Assembly (NCBI GenBank): GCA_017521195.1
Contig: JAFXGP010000132.1
Coordinates: forward strand, 35,360-99,359
From: Lachnospiraceae bacterium
GTDB taxonomy: Bacteria; Bacillota; Clostridia; Lachnospirales; Lachnospiraceae
DNA length: 64,000 bases
Direction of reading: 5' to 3'
Each line of letters starts with the position of its first letter. Position 1 is the stretch's first letter. The translations under genes were made by a program, and so were the position numbers. The notes under the pieces were generated by a model. That model was given only the letters and a program-made list of their open reading frames with translations. It searched no databases and was not told the origin of the DNA. This document shows, one piece after another, positions 43,292 through 53,271 of this stretch.

Positions 43292-45049
43292 ATGGTTAGT
43301 CAGAAACAGGAAAATCTGTTATCCCTTGCCTTAGATTCGACCAGGGAAGAACGTGAAAAATCCGGTATCTTAAGTGTGGGAGTGGATGAACGGGAAGAAA
43401 GATGGGAAGTAATCGTAAAATACCATGGAGATTTGGAAAGAATTGCAAGTGATGAAATTCAGGTGGAAATCCTGATTGCCGGTTATGCCATTGTTACATT
43501 GCCGGCTTTTTTTATAACTGCTTTGGCGGATTTAGAAGAAGTGGAGTATATAGAGAAACCTAAGAGTCTGGTGTATGGGCTCTATGAAGCAAAGGAGAAA
43601 TCCTGTCTTACGTCGGTTGCGGTTCCGGTGGGGGAACTCTCGGGGGAAGGAGTTCTGCTGGCGGTAATTGATAGCGGTATCGATTATTTTTTGCAGGATT
43701 TCAGAAATCAAAACGGCAGCAGAATATTATATTTGTGGGATCAGGGACAGGAGCCGGATGCAGAAAAAGATTGGTATCCGCCGGAAGGATTCCGGGTGGG
43801 GGTAGAGTATACCAAAGAGGAGATTGACAGGGCGCTAATGACAGGAGACAGAGGAGAGGCATTCGCCATAGTACCGCAGCAGGATGTTACCGGACATGGT
43901 ACGGGAGTAGCAGCCATCGCAGCCTCTTCTAATCCGGAAGTATTATTGAAAGGAGTAGCACCGGAGTGCCAATTACTGATTGTAAAACTTGGCAAGAGCT
44001 GGGAAAGTGATTTCCCGGCAACCACAGAACTGATGCGCGCAGTTACCTATGTTGTGAGAAAATCCTTGGAATTGAACCGCCCGTTGGTGATTAATTTAAG
44101 CTTTGGCAATACTTATGGTTCCCATGACGGAAGCTCTTTGTTGGAACGTTTTCTGGATAATGTTTCAGAAATCGGTCGTACCTGTATTTGTGTGGGAGCG
44201 GGGAATGAAGGCAGTAGCAGTGGTCATGTAACAGAGAATGTGAAGAATGTACGGGAAGTGGAGCTGGCCATTGCGGAGAGGGAAACCAGTACCAATGTAC
44301 AATTCTGGAAGTCCTATGAAGATGATTTTCATATTATTCTTATCACACCGGCAGGTGAGGAATATCGGATTGCGGAATTTGACAAGCCTGCAAAACGCGA
44401 ATTTATGTTTGACCAAACCAAGGTTTTGATTTATATAGGAGTACCGGCACCTTACAGCACGAAACAGGAAATTTTTTTTGTTTTCATACCACAGCAGGAT
44501 TATATTAATTCCGGAATATGGAGATTCCGGTTAGAAACAGAAAAAATTGTGGACGGAGAATTTCAGATGTATTTACCGCCGGCATTACAGAGAAATAATG
44601 GTACCCGTTTCTTTCGGCCCAGCCCGGAACTCACCATGACCCTTCCGGCAACTTCGGTACGGGTAATATCCGTGGCTGCTTATAATGATTCCATAGAAGC
44701 CTATGCAGATTTTTCGGGAAGAGGGAGACAGAATGGTTTCAGTTATCTTGCGGCAGAGGGCAATAAGCCGGATTTAACCGCTCCCGGCGTGGGGATTTTA
44801 GCAGCAAGGGCAGGTGGGGGAAGTGACAGTTATACGGGAACTTCTTTTGCCACCCCTATGGTGTCCGGAAGTGCGGTTTTGCTTATGGAATGGGGAATTG
44901 TAAAAGGTAATGATCCTTATTTGTATGGTGAGAAATTAAAAGCATATCTTAGAAAAGGAGCAAAACCTATCCGGGGAGAGGCCCAATATCCCAACAATAA
45001 AACCGGCTGGGGAGCCTTATGTGTGGCGGACAGTATTCCACAAGATTAA
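43292..45049 (+). CDS. Subtilisin-like (S8) protease, Csp-type architecture
   Basis: A 585-residue S8 protease with catalytic D127 (AVIDSGID), H202 (VTGHGTGVA) and S518 (GTSFATPMV) all in place, and the oxyanion Asn in 'CICVGAGNEGSSSGH'. The long insertion between the oxyanion loop and the Ser (about residues 300-500, beta-rich) is the jelly-roll domain typical of clostridial Csp germination proteases and relatives. There is no signal peptide, and residues 1-100 look like an intramolecular chaperone. Csp proteases process cortex hydrolases in spores; many Lachnospiraceae carry paralogues of unknown role. SD is AAAAGGA. Confidence 0.9.
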   Translation: MVSQKQENLLSLALDSTREEREKSGILSVGVDEREERWEVIVKYHGDLERIASDEIQVEILIAGYAIVTLPAFFITALADLEEVEYIEKPKSLVYGLYEAKEKSCLTSVAVPVGELSGEGVLLAVIDSGIDYFLQDFRNQNGSRILYLWDQGQEPDAEKDWYPPEGFRVGVEYTKEEIDRALMTGDRGEAFAIVPQQDVTGHGTGVAAIAASSNPEVLLKGVAPECQLLIVKLGKSWESDFPATTELMRAVTYVVRKSLELNRPLVINLSFGNTYGSHDGSSLLERFLDNVSEIGRTCICVGAGNEGSSSGHVTENVKNVREVELAIAERETSTNVQFWKSYEDDFHIILITPAGEEYRIAEFDKPAKREFMFDQTKVLIYIGVPAPYSTKQEIFFVFIPQQDYINSGIWRFRLETEKIVDGEFQMYLPPALQRNNGTRFFRPSPELTMTLPATSVRVISVAAYNDSIEAYADFSGRGRQNGFSYLAAEGNKPDLTAPGVGILAARAGGGSDSYTGTSFATPMVSGSAVLLMEWGIVKGNDPYLYGEKLKAYLRKGAKPIRGEAQYPNNKTGWGALCVADSIPQD

Positions 45050-45149
45050 CAGAAAAGCAAGGAAAACAGTCTTAGAAATTAAGACCAAAAAAATGTGTGT
45101 AAAATTGGAAAAAAATAGCAAAAATGACTATAAAAATAACGATAATTAG

Positions 45150-45178
45150 TTGACTTGAAAGAAATATGAGAGTAAAAT
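45150..45178 (+). promoter_or_regulatory. Predicted sigma-A-type promoter of the chemoreceptor gene
   Basis: TTGACT (45150-45155), 17-base spacer, TAAAAT (45173-45178). The in-frame ATG at 45166 lies inside it, which supports the start at 45274 and leaves a roughly 90-base leader. Confidence 0.65.
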
Positions 45179-45273
45179 TATACCAACGAGTTTTTGCTAT
45201 ATTACAAGTGGGACTAATTGAGTATCGACAATACAATAGGGGAAGACTCAGAAAACTTACGGAGGGTAAAGTT

Positions 45274-46986
45274 ATGGCAAAAGAAACTAAAAAGGCAGTG
45301 GATAACGGTCTGGATAAGAAGTTAAGTCAGGAAGCGAGATTAAAAGCGCTTACACAGAGAATGTATACAGTTGTTGGAGTAACTGTGGTTGTATTGTTAG
45401 CATTCATATTCCTTACTACATATTCCCGTACATCTTCGGCAGAACAGTTAGAAACAACCATGTTTTTAAATCAGTATCGTACAGGTTCCAAGAACCTGAC
45501 AACAGCAGTGCAGTCCTATGCGGCAACCGGTGAAGAAGTGTACTACGACAACTATATGAAAGAGTTGAACGAAGACAAAAACCGTGATATTGCGTGGGCC
45601 GGATTACAGGAAAATGATATTAAAGCAGAAGAATGGGCAATGCTGAATGAAATTTCCGGTATGTCTAATGGTTTGGTTCCGTTGGAAGAAGAAGCTATGG
45701 CACAGGTGAAAAAGGGCAATAGTGCAAAAGCTATAGAAGCTGTTTTTGGCGCGGAGTATAAGGAAACAGCAGAAAAAATTAGTTCCAGAACAGATGAAGC
45801 AATCAATACAATCCAAAACAGACTTGCAAGATATCAGAGTATTTTAAATATTTTAGTTATCGTATGTGAAGTAGTTTTTGTAATATGTTGTGTTCTTATC
45901 ATTTATATGATTGTAATGACAATCAGCTTTGCAAGAAAAGAACTCTTGAATCCAATTATTGGTGTATCTGCAGCTTTGGCTGAGCTTTCACAGGGTAACT
46001 TAAATGCAGATTTAGGTGATATGAAAGCTAATAACAGTGAAGTTGGCCGTATGGTTGGTGCACTTGCTTACATGAAAGAAAACTTCTCTAAAATGATTAC
46101 AGAAATTGCTGATGTATTAGGTTCCATGGGTCAGGGTAACTACAGAGTGGAAGTAAAAGAAAACTATGTAGGTGAATTTGTTAAGATTAAAGAAGCTATG
46201 GAAGATATTATAGCGGAAACAAAGAGTATGTTAAATACTATCCGTAATACAGCGCAGGAAATCGACGGCGGTTCTGAACAGCTTGCAAAAGCAGCTATGG
46301 ATCTTGCAGACGGAAGTACTGTTCAGGCAGCTAAGATGCAGGAAGTTGCGGATATGGTTAACCAGATGTCCATGTCCATGGAAGCAAAAGCGGAAGAAGC
46401 ACAGGAAACAGTAAGAATCGCATCCGAAGCAGGAAGAGCTTTAATGGATGGTAATGAAAAGATGCAGGAATTAAAGACTGCAATCGGCGACATCGAAAAA
46501 TGTTCCAACGAAATCCGTACTATTATCGGTACTATCGAAGATATTGCTAACCAGACAAACCTCTTATCCTTAAATGCAGCTATCGAAGCAGCACGTGCAG
46601 GTGAAGCAGGACGTGGTTTTGCAGTAGTAGCAGAACAGGTTAAGAACTTAGCAGAAGAATCCGCAAAAGCTGCAGGCGAAACAAGAAAACTTATTGATAC
46701 TACTGTAGAAGCAGTTCAGAAGGGTATTGAATATGCGGACATTACAGCTGAAAGTATGAATGAAGTTATGAGCGGTGCTCAGCAGTCTACAGAAATGATG
46801 GAAAAAATGTCAGTTGAACTTCGTGAAGAAGCAGCTAACATGATGAAGATTGATGACAACGTAGCAAGAGTTGCTGAAATCGTAGATAATAACTCTGCAA
46901 CAAGTGAAGAAACTGCAGCAGTTAGTGAAGAACAGACAGCACAGGTTGCAACTATGGTTCAGATGATGGAACAGTTTACAATCTAG
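45274..46986 (+). CDS. Methyl-accepting chemotaxis protein
   Basis: A 570-residue chemoreceptor. TM helices at about 31-50 and 191-220 enclose a four-helix-bundle-type ligand domain of about 140 residues. HAMP follows (to about 275), then a second HAMP-like segment and a signalling coiled coil whose hairpin tip is [20 protein letters not shown] at 427-446, followed by [17 protein letters not shown]. It couples an external signal to CheA/CheW, neither of which is encoded in the window. ATG 45274 follows ACGGAGGG. A terminator comes after it. Confidence 0.95.
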   Translation: MAKETKKAVDNGLDKKLSQEARLKALTQRMYTVVGVTVVVLLAFIFLTTYSRTSSAEQLETTMFLNQYRTGSKNLTTAVQSYAATGEEVYYDNYMKELNEDKNRDIAWAGLQENDIKAEEWAMLNEISGMSNGLVPLEEEAMAQVKKGNSAKAIEAVFGAEYKETAEKISSRTDEAINTIQNRLARYQSILNILVIVCEVVFVICCVLIIYMIVMTISFARKELLNPIIGVSAALAELSQGNLNADLGDMKANNSEVGRMVGALAYMKENFSKMITEIADVLGSMGQGNYRVEVKENYVGEFVKIKEAMEDIIAETKSMLNTIRNTAQEIDGGSEQLAKAAMDLADGSTVQAAKMQEVADMVNQMSMSMEAKAEEAQETVRIASEAGRALMDGNEKMQELKTAIGDIEKCSNEIRTIIGTIEDIANQTNLLSLNAAIEAARAGEAGRGFAVVAEQVKNLAEESAKAAGETRKLIDTTVEAVQKGIEYADITAESMNEVMSGAQQSTEMMEKMSVELREEAANMMKIDDNVARVAEIVDNNSATSEETAAVSEEQTAQVATMVQMMEQFTI

Positions 46987-47020
46987 TTTTCCATTACTTT
47001 AAGAAGAAAAATATGTTTTT

Positions 47021-47050
47021 AAGAGCTATGATATTTTCATAGCTCTTTTT
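47021..47050 (+). terminator. Intrinsic terminator after the chemoreceptor gene
   Basis: Stem AAGAGCTATGA / TCATAGCTCTT, five-base loop and T-run. It directly precedes the AGGAGGA SD of the next gene. Confidence 0.82.
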
Positions 47051-47064
47051 GATAGGAGGAGTAT

Positions 47065-47940
47065 ATGAAGATAACCTGTTTGATGGAAAATACAATAGGA
47101 AATATAAATTGTCAATCTGAGCATGGGTTAAGTTTGTTGGTTGAAACGAAAGACAGAAATTTTTTAGTGGATACCGGTGCCAGTGCATTGTTTTTGGAAA
47201 ATGCTGATAAACTGGGAGTGGATTTAAGAAAGATTGAAACAGTTTTTTTGAGTCATGGGCATTATGACCATGGCGGAGGAATTTTAGCTTTTTCCGGGAT
47301 TAATTCAACTGCAAAAATTGTAATGCAAAGAAGTGCTTTGGGAAATTATTGGCATAAAAGTGAACATGTGGAGAAATATATAGGATTAGATCCTGCGATT
47401 AAAGAATTGGATAATCTGATTTTAGCAGAAGGAGATTTTGAATTTTGCAAAGATGGTTTAAAATGTAATTTTAACACGGAAAATTCAGAAGGTGTATATG
47501 TATTCACTCTTAATAAAGGAAGTAAAAAAGAATTAAAATGCTGGTCTGAAGGAAATTTAGTTTTAAAAGAAAAAGTAGGAACAGAGTATGTGCAGGATTG
47601 TTTTAATCATGAACAATATATTGTTGTAAAAGAAAATGGAAAATCTATTTTGATTTCCGGTTGTGCCCATAATGGTATTTTAAATATACTGGAAGAATAT
47701 CAAAGAAAATTTGATGGGAATCCGGATATGATTATCAGTGGTTTTCATATGCGAAAAAAAGAAGGATATAGTCAAACGGATTTTGGAGTAATCAGAGAAA
47801 CGGCTAAGATTCTTAAAGATACGGGAATAGTATGTTATACCGGGCATTGTACCGGAGAAGAACCTTATCAGATAATGAAAGAGATTATGGGAAACCAGTT
47901 ACAATATGTACGTTGCGGAGATAGTAGTGAAATAAAATAA
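47065..47940 (+). CDS. MBL-fold metallohydrolase (dihydropterin synthase-like group)
   Basis: A 291-residue metallo-beta-lactamase-fold enzyme with the metal motif SHGHYDHGGG at about 63-72, 'GCAHNGILNILEEY' and 'YTGHCTGEEPYQIMKEIMG' near the C-terminus. This arrangement is that of the MBL group often labelled 7,8-dihydropterin-6-methyl aminobenzene-5'-phosphate synthase-like; activity in bacteria is unsettled. It is soluble with no fusion. SD is AGGAGGA. Confidence 0.85.
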   Translation: MKITCLMENTIGNINCQSEHGLSLLVETKDRNFLVDTGASALFLENADKLGVDLRKIETVFLSHGHYDHGGGILAFSGINSTAKIVMQRSALGNYWHKSEHVEKYIGLDPAIKELDNLILAEGDFEFCKDGLKCNFNTENSEGVYVFTLNKGSKKELKCWSEGNLVLKEKVGTEYVQDCFNHEQYIVVKENGKSILISGCAHNGILNILEEYQRKFDGNPDMIISGFHMRKKEGYSQTDFGVIRETAKILKDTGIVCYTGHCTGEEPYQIMKEIMGNQLQYVRCGDSSEIK

Positions 47941-47993
47941 AATAAGGATATTTGGTACGAGTAGAAGAACGATTTATTTATGATATCGACGAT

Positions 47994-48027
47994 TGCCTCC
48001 TCTTGTGATAAAATGCAAGGGGAGGCA
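47994..48027 (+). promoter_or_regulatory. Hairpin burying the SD of the TetM-like gene
   Basis: TGCCTCCTCTTG (47994-48005) pairs with CAAGGGGAGGCA (48016-48027), 12 bp with one wobble and a 10-base loop; the right arm is the SD. Translation from ATG 48034 would need the stem opened, as in attenuator-controlled ribosome-protection genes. Confidence 0.6.
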
Positions 48028-48033
48028 TTTTAT

Positions 48034-50727
48034 ATGAGTAAACTTTTGGAAAAAAAGCATATTTGTATGGGGATTCTTGCCCATGTGGATGCGGGAAAGA
48101 CAACCCTTTCAGAACAAATTTTATATAAATGTGGTGCCATAACGAAAGTAGGAAGGGTTGACCATCAGGATACTTTTTTAGATACACACAGCCTGGAAAA
48201 GGAAAGAGGAATTACAATCTTTTCAAAACAGGCTCTTTTTTCGTTACCGGATTTTGAGGTTACATTATTAGATACCCCGGGCCATGTGGATTTTAGTACA
48301 GAAATGGAAAGAACTCTACAGGTACTGGATTATGCAGTTTTGGTAATTAATGGGGCAGATGGTGTACAAAGTCATACCAGAACTTTGTGGAAATTATTAC
48401 AACGTTATCAGGTTCCGGTCTTTTTGTTTGTTAACAAAATGGATCAGAACGGAATTGAAAAAGAACCATTATTGCAGGAATTGAAAAATAAGTTAAGTAA
48501 TGATTGTGTGGACTTTAATCAGGTACATTCAGAGGATAATTTTCTGGAAGAAATAGCAGTCAGGGATGAAGTCCTTATGGAGGCTTTTTTAGAAGGAGAA
48601 GTACCGGAAACGGAAGATATTAAGCGATTAATTTTAAATAGACAGATTTTTCCATGCTTTTTTGGGTCTGCCTTAAAAGATTCCGGTGTGGAAGAATTGC
48701 TGGAACAGATGAATCTTTATATGGAAGCAAAAGAATATGGAGAAGAATTTGCGGCCAGAGTTTTTAAAATCGGAAGAGATAATCAGAATAATAGACTGAC
48801 TTATATGAAGATAACCGGAGGAAGTTTAAAGGTTAAGCAGATTCTGGAAGGACTGGAATGGGGAAAAGAGGAGAAGTGGAGCGAAAAAGCGGACCAGCTC
48901 CGATTCTATTCCGGTAATACTTTTGAAATGAGAGAGACTGCAGTAGCAGGACAGATTTGTGCAGTTACAGGTCTTGCCAAAACTTATGCAGGAGAGGCTT
49001 TGGGAGCAGAACGGGAAGATACGGTTTCTGTATTGGAGCCGGTGTTAACTTATCGTTTGGAACTTCCGGAAAATGTAAATGTGCATCAGGCGTATGAGAA
49101 GATTCAATTACTTGCCCAGGAAGATCCGGGATTGCATTTGGAGTGGAAAGAAAAGCTTGGTGAAATCCATATCAAGGTTATGGGAGACATTCAGATAGAA
49201 GTTTTGAAACAGGTAATCAGGGAACGCTTTGGTATGGAAGTTGAGTTTGGTTCCGGCCATATTGTATATAAAGAAACTATTGAAAATATTGTAGAAGGTG
49301 TGGGCCATTTTGAACCTCTGCGCCATTATGCAGAAGTACATCTTTTGTTAGAACCCTTACCTCAGGGAAGTGGTATGCAGTTTGATACTACTTGCAGTGA
49401 AGATGTTTTAGATAAGAACTGGCAAAGATTAATTATGACCCATTTAATGGAAAAACAACATGTGGGTGTCTTGACCGGTTCTGTAATTACAGATATGAAA
49501 TTGACTATCCTGACGGGGAAAGCCCATGCGAAACATACAGAAGGCGGGGATTTCCGTCAGGCAACTTACAGAGCTATCCGTCAGGGACTTAGAAAAGCAA
49601 AAAGCATTTTGCTGGAGCCGGTGTATGAATTTGTATTAGAGGTACCTACCAATATGGTAGGTAGAGCTATGTCCGATGTTCAAAAAATGTATGGGGAAAT
49701 TGTGATATCAGAGGAACAAAATTCGGGAAATCCGGATATGACAGTTCTTACAGGGACCTGTCCGGTGATTACTATGCAGGAGTATCAAAGAGAAGTACTG
49801 GCATACACAAAAGGATGCGGCAGACTGGAATGTCAGATGAAAGGTTATGCTCCTTGTCATAATACGGAAGAAGTGATAGAACAGATAAACTATGATCCGG
49901 ATAGAGATTTGGAAAATCCTTGTGGCAGTGTATTTTGCAGTCATGGAGCGGGGGTAACTATTGATTGGAGTGAAGTGGAAGACCATATGCATCTGGAAAT
50001 GGTTTACCGGGAAGAAGATGATTCTTGGAAAGAAGAAATCAGAGAAGTACAAGCTGTCCGTAGGGAAGTGTCCCGTTCCATAGGTACGGATGAAATAGAT
50101 GCTATTTTAAACAGAACCTATGGTGCTAATAAAAAAGGAAATGATTATATAGCGCCTCAGGGATGGAACCGGTCAAAATTTACAGGAAAAAAAGAAGCTG
50201 TTACTAAGGTGTATAAAGGTATACCTAAAAAAGAAGCTTATCTGTTAGTTGATGGATATAACATTATTTATGCATGGAAGGAATTGAAGGAACTTGCGGC
50301 AGTCAGTTTGGATGGTGCCCGTGGAAAATTACAGGATATCTTGTGTGATTACCAAGGGATGAGAGGTTGTCAGGTGATGGTAGTATTTGATGCATATCGT
50401 TTGCAGGGACATCCGGTAGAAGTTCTGGACTATCATAATATTCGTGTAGTATTTACCAAAGAGGCGGAAACGGCAGACCAGTATATTGAAAAGTTTGCAG
50501 TACGCCATGCAAAAGAATATTCCATAACCGTTGCTACCTCCGATGGTCTGGAGCAGGTAATTATCCGTGGACAAGGATGTGCCTTACTGTCAGCCCAGGA
50601 TTTACAGAAGGAAATTGAGCGGAGCAAAGCTGATTTCGAAGAACAACATATGAAACAGCCAAAAGGAGAGAAAAATCTGCTTGGAGAGTACTTGCCGGAA
50701 GGAATTTTGAAAGAATTAACAGATTAA
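48034..50727 (+). CDS. TetM-like ribosome-associated GTPase fused to NYN/YacP (Rae1-like) nuclease domain
   Basis: An 897-residue fusion. Residues 1-650 form an EF-G/TetM-type GTPase: AHVDAGKTT at 16-24, DTPGH at 80-84, NKMD at 134-137 and the EF-G-like domains III-V. From about residue 730 to 870 is a NYN/PIN-like domain (AYLLVDGYNIIYAW, 'VMVVFDAYRLQG', 'TKEAETADQYIEKFA', 'ITVATSDGLEQVIIRGQG') with the conserved Asp residues of YacP/Rae1, the ribosomal A-site mRNA endonuclease. The fusion suggests binding of a stalled A site followed by mRNA cleavage. Tetracycline protection should not be assumed. ATG 48034 follows AAGGGGAGG inside a hairpin. Confidence 0.9.
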   Translation: MSKLLEKKHICMGILAHVDAGKTTLSEQILYKCGAITKVGRVDHQDTFLDTHSLEKERGITIFSKQALFSLPDFEVTLLDTPGHVDFSTEMERTLQVLDYAVLVINGADGVQSHTRTLWKLLQRYQVPVFLFVNKMDQNGIEKEPLLQELKNKLSNDCVDFNQVHSEDNFLEEIAVRDEVLMEAFLEGEVPETEDIKRLILNRQIFPCFFGSALKDSGVEELLEQMNLYMEAKEYGEEFAARVFKIGRDNQNNRLTYMKITGGSLKVKQILEGLEWGKEEKWSEKADQLRFYSGNTFEMRETAVAGQICAVTGLAKTYAGEALGAEREDTVSVLEPVLTYRLELPENVNVHQAYEKIQLLAQEDPGLHLEWKEKLGEIHIKVMGDIQIEVLKQVIRERFGMEVEFGSGHIVYKETIENIVEGVGHFEPLRHYAEVHLLLEPLPQGSGMQFDTTCSEDVLDKNWQRLIMTHLMEKQHVGVLTGSVITDMKLTILTGKAHAKHTEGGDFRQATYRAIRQGLRKAKSILLEPVYEFVLEVPTNMVGRAMSDVQKMYGEIVISEEQNSGNPDMTVLTGTCPVITMQEYQREVLAYTKGCGRLECQMKGYAPCHNTEEVIEQINYDPDRDLENPCGSVFCSHGAGVTIDWSEVEDHMHLEMVYREEDDSWKEEIREVQAVRREVSRSIGTDEIDAILNRTYGANKKGNDYIAPQGWNRSKFTGKKEAVTKVYKGIPKKEAYLLVDGYNIIYAWKELKELAAVSLDGARGKLQDILCDYQGMRGCQVMVVFDAYRLQGHPVEVLDYHNIRVVFTKEAETADQYIEKFAVRHAKEYSITVATSDGLEQVIIRGQGCALLSAQDLQKEIERSKADFEEQHMKQPKGEKNLLGEYLPEGILKELTD

Positions 50728-50760
50728 AACAGAGAACTTAAGAAGTAAGATGGAGATGTT

Positions 50761-52137
50761 ATGTTACCACAAGAATTTCAAGTCAGAATGCAGCAAATGC
50801 TTGGTGAAGAATACGAAAATTTTCTTAAAGGGTACGATAAACCAAGATTTCATGCGCTGCGCAGAAACCCTTTGAAAATAGCAGAAAAAGATTTTTTGGA
50901 AAAAGTACCTTACCAATTAACCCCGGTGCCATGGTCAAAGCACGGATATTATTATAATCATGAAGACCAGCCGGGAAAACATCCATACCATGAGGCCGGT
51001 GTTTACTATATTCAGGAACCCAGTGCCATGTCGGTAGTAGAATATCTGGAAGTTAAGCCGGGAGAACAGGTGTTGGATTTGTGTGCTGCACCGGGAGGAA
51101 AAACTACCCAGATAGCAGGATTCATGGAAGGAGAAGGTTTGTTGGTATGTAACGAAATTCATCCTCAGAGAGCTAAGATTTTATCAGAAAATATAGAGCG
51201 TATGGGAGTGAAGAATGCTATGGTGACCAATGAAACACCACAGAGATTATCAGTAGTGTTTCCGGGATTTTTTGATAAGATTTTAGTGGATGCACCATGT
51301 TCCGGAGAAGGAATGTTCCGTAAGAACGAAGAAGCTCTGGTGGAATGGAGCCTTGAGAATGTACAAATGTGTGCCGACAGACAGGATGAAATTCTGGAAG
51401 AAGTGGCAAAAATGCTTCGTCCGGGAGGAAGAATCTGTTATTCTACTTGTACCTTTGCACCGGCAGAAAACGAAGATTGCATGGCAAGATTTATCACAAG
51501 ACATCCGGAGTTTCATTTGGTAGAAGTTGAGAAAAAAGGAAATATGTCTGCAGGTAATCCGGGATATGCTTCAGAACCGGTAGGCGGACTGGATAAAACC
51601 ATCCGTTTATGGCCCCATAAATTAGATGGAGAAGGTCATTTTATTGCAGTTTTGGAAAAAGACGGATGCTTAGAGACAGATTATAAGCCTATTTCAAGAA
51701 ATGGGAATGAAAAGCCTATAAAGGAAAAAGAATGTAAGGAATATCAGGAATTTGAAAAAGAGTTCTTAAAAGAAAAAATCGGCAAAGATTTGTTCATGTT
51801 TGGGGAACAGCTTTATGCCATGCCGGAAAATATGCCGGGACTTAAGGGATTAAAAGTACTGCGTCCGGGATTGCATCTGGGAACTTTAAAGAAAAACAGA
51901 TTTGAACCCTCTCATGCCTTAGCATTGGCATTAAAACCGGAAGAAGTAAAAAATAGTTGGGATTTGCAATCTGATAGTTTGGAAATCAGACAATACCTTT
52001 CCGGTCAGACTTTTAATGCGGAAGGAGACAAGGGATGGTATTTGATTACGGTGGATGGATATAGTATCGGTTGGGGAAAACTTGCCGGTGGTATTATGAA
52101 GAATCATTATCCGAAGGGACTTAGAAAAAGCAGATAA
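50761..52137 (+). CDS. NOL1/NOP2/Sun rRNA cytosine-C5 methyltransferase (RsmF-like)
   Basis: A 458-residue SAM-dependent RNA methyltransferase. The SAM motif is 'LDLCAAPGGKTTQIAG', motif IV 'VDAPCSGEGMFRKN' and the catalytic-Cys motif 'YSTCTFAPAENED', so both Cys residues are present. Residues about 290-458 form the RsmF-type C-terminal domains, with a PUA-like end ('GWYLITVDGYSIGWGKLAGG'). It would modify a cytosine in 16S rRNA. SD is GGAGATG, 33 bases after the preceding gene; the two ribosome-related genes may be co-transcribed. Confidence 0.92.
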   Translation: MLPQEFQVRMQQMLGEEYENFLKGYDKPRFHALRRNPLKIAEKDFLEKVPYQLTPVPWSKHGYYYNHEDQPGKHPYHEAGVYYIQEPSAMSVVEYLEVKPGEQVLDLCAAPGGKTTQIAGFMEGEGLLVCNEIHPQRAKILSENIERMGVKNAMVTNETPQRLSVVFPGFFDKILVDAPCSGEGMFRKNEEALVEWSLENVQMCADRQDEILEEVAKMLRPGGRICYSTCTFAPAENEDCMARFITRHPEFHLVEVEKKGNMSAGNPGYASEPVGGLDKTIRLWPHKLDGEGHFIAVLEKDGCLETDYKPISRNGNEKPIKEKECKEYQEFEKEFLKEKIGKDLFMFGEQLYAMPENMPGLKGLKVLRPGLHLGTLKKNRFEPSHALALALKPEEVKNSWDLQSDSLEIRQYLSGQTFNAEGDKGWYLITVDGYSIGWGKLAGGIMKNHYPKGLRKSR

Positions 52138-52141
52138 GAAA

Positions 52142-52171
52142 AAGGGTATGACTCAAAAGAGTCATACCCTT
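52142..52171. terminator. Bidirectional intrinsic terminator
   Basis: A perfect 13-bp stem, AAGGGTATGACTC with GAGTCATACCCTT, with a four-base AAAA loop, between two convergent genes. Confidence 0.87.
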
Positions 52172-52189
52172 AAACATTCTAAATAAGTA

Positions 52190-53080
52190 TTACTGGATGG
52201 TTACATTTTCACAAAGATAAGATATTACCATGTTCTGCATAGTCATCTGCATAATATAATTTTTTCCGTAGCCACTCAAAGCATTGGTTCCCATAGCAGT
52301 AACAGTTGCTTCATAATCACTGTCCTCTACGGAAAGACCTAATTCTGTAAAGATGTATTGATAGGTCATGTCAGCAGCAGCACGGATGCGGCACTGAACA
52401 TCAAGGTAGGTCTCAAATTCCTTGTTAGACATTCCGGTGTATTCAGAGAAACTTGTGTATGCAGGAGCACCTGTGTAAAGCATCATTGTCTGGTTGTAAC
52501 TATTGTAATAAGTTTCCTGTTCGAATTTGGAGATACCTTTTAGATATTTCAAGTGTCCCTCATCTACTGTTGTAGCAGAAGCATTTGCACTGATATAATT
52601 TATCAGGTAATTCTGCAATGCAGTCTGTTCTTTGGAAGTCTTTAAATATTCTTTATATTCTTCCACGGTCGTTGCTACTTCGCTTAAGTTTTCAGCTACA
52701 AATTCATCTGTAAATTCAGTGGCTTCATAAGTTGTGAGAAGAGAATCAATCGTAGATTCCATTTCTTCCTCTGTAAATTCAATTTCAGACTTAGGTACTA
52801 CAATATTTTGGTAATCGATTGGTGTGATATGGTCTGCAGGATTAATACCTTTGAGAGTGCCGTCTTCATTTAAATATGCGCTGTAATCGCTGCTTGCCTG
52901 AGTAGTGGTCATTCTGTAGTATACATAGGAACCGATTCCGGCAGCGAAGAGAGCAACTACAAGAACAATGATAAGGTTAGTGGTAAGTTTGGTTCTGCTG
53001 GCTTCACGTTTTGCTTTTTTGTTTTCTTCCAGTCTGGCTTTACGTTTTGCCTGACTTTTTGTCATGTTGTTTTCACTCAT
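52190..53080 (-). CDS. Membrane-anchored trigger-factor C-domain-like protein
   Basis: A 296-residue protein with a very basic cytoplasmic N-terminus (KSQAKRKARLEENKKAKREA), one TM helix at about 33-53, and an extracytoplasmic helical domain. The sequence 'IEFTEEEMESTIDSLLTTYE', 'VATTVEEYKEYLKTSKEQ' and the final 'ENVTIQ' resemble the chaperone arm of trigger factor. The PPIase and ribosome-binding parts are missing. It may hold secreted proteins during folding at the membrane. ATG 53080 fits the AGGAG nine bases upstream better than ATG 53086. Confidence 0.75.
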   Translation of the reverse strand: MSENNMTKSQAKRKARLEENKKAKREASRTKLTTNLIIVLVVALFAAGIGSYVYYRMTTTQASSDYSAYLNEDGTLKGINPADHITPIDYQNIVVPKSEIEFTEEEMESTIDSLLTTYEATEFTDEFVAENLSEVATTVEEYKEYLKTSKEQTALQNYLINYISANASATTVDEGHLKYLKGISKFEQETYYNSYNQTMMLYTGAPAYTSFSEYTGMSNKEFETYLDVQCRIRAAADMTYQYIFTELGLSVEDSDYEATVTAMGTNALSGYGKNYIMQMTMQNMVISYLCENVTIQ

Positions 53081-53204
53081 TTTCATAATCTCCTATAAAT
53101 TTTCAAGATAGAATCAAGTATAACATAAAATATAAAAAGAGAATATGAAAAAAATATGAAATATGTAAAAAACACAAATAAATTTTCTTATTTATGACAG
53201 AGAG

Positions 53205-53233
53205 TTGACGGAAATAAAATAGCTATTTAAAAT
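53205..53233 (+). promoter_or_regulatory. Predicted sigma-A-type promoter of the ABC exporter gene
   Basis: TTGACG (53205-53210), 17-base spacer, TAAAAT (53228-53233), 39 bases before the start codon. Confidence 0.65.
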
Positions 53234-53271
53234 GATAAGAAGTAAATGGTAACAGAAAAAGGAGAGCATTT

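Noticed and set aside
45166-45273. Upstream ATG 45166 as chemoreceptor start
   Set aside because: It lies within the predicted -35/-10 region and the better SD is at 45274.
48034-50727. Acquired tetracycline resistance gene
   Set aside because: The C-terminal NYN fusion and ordinary chromosomal context, without mobile-element genes, argue for a resident translation factor.
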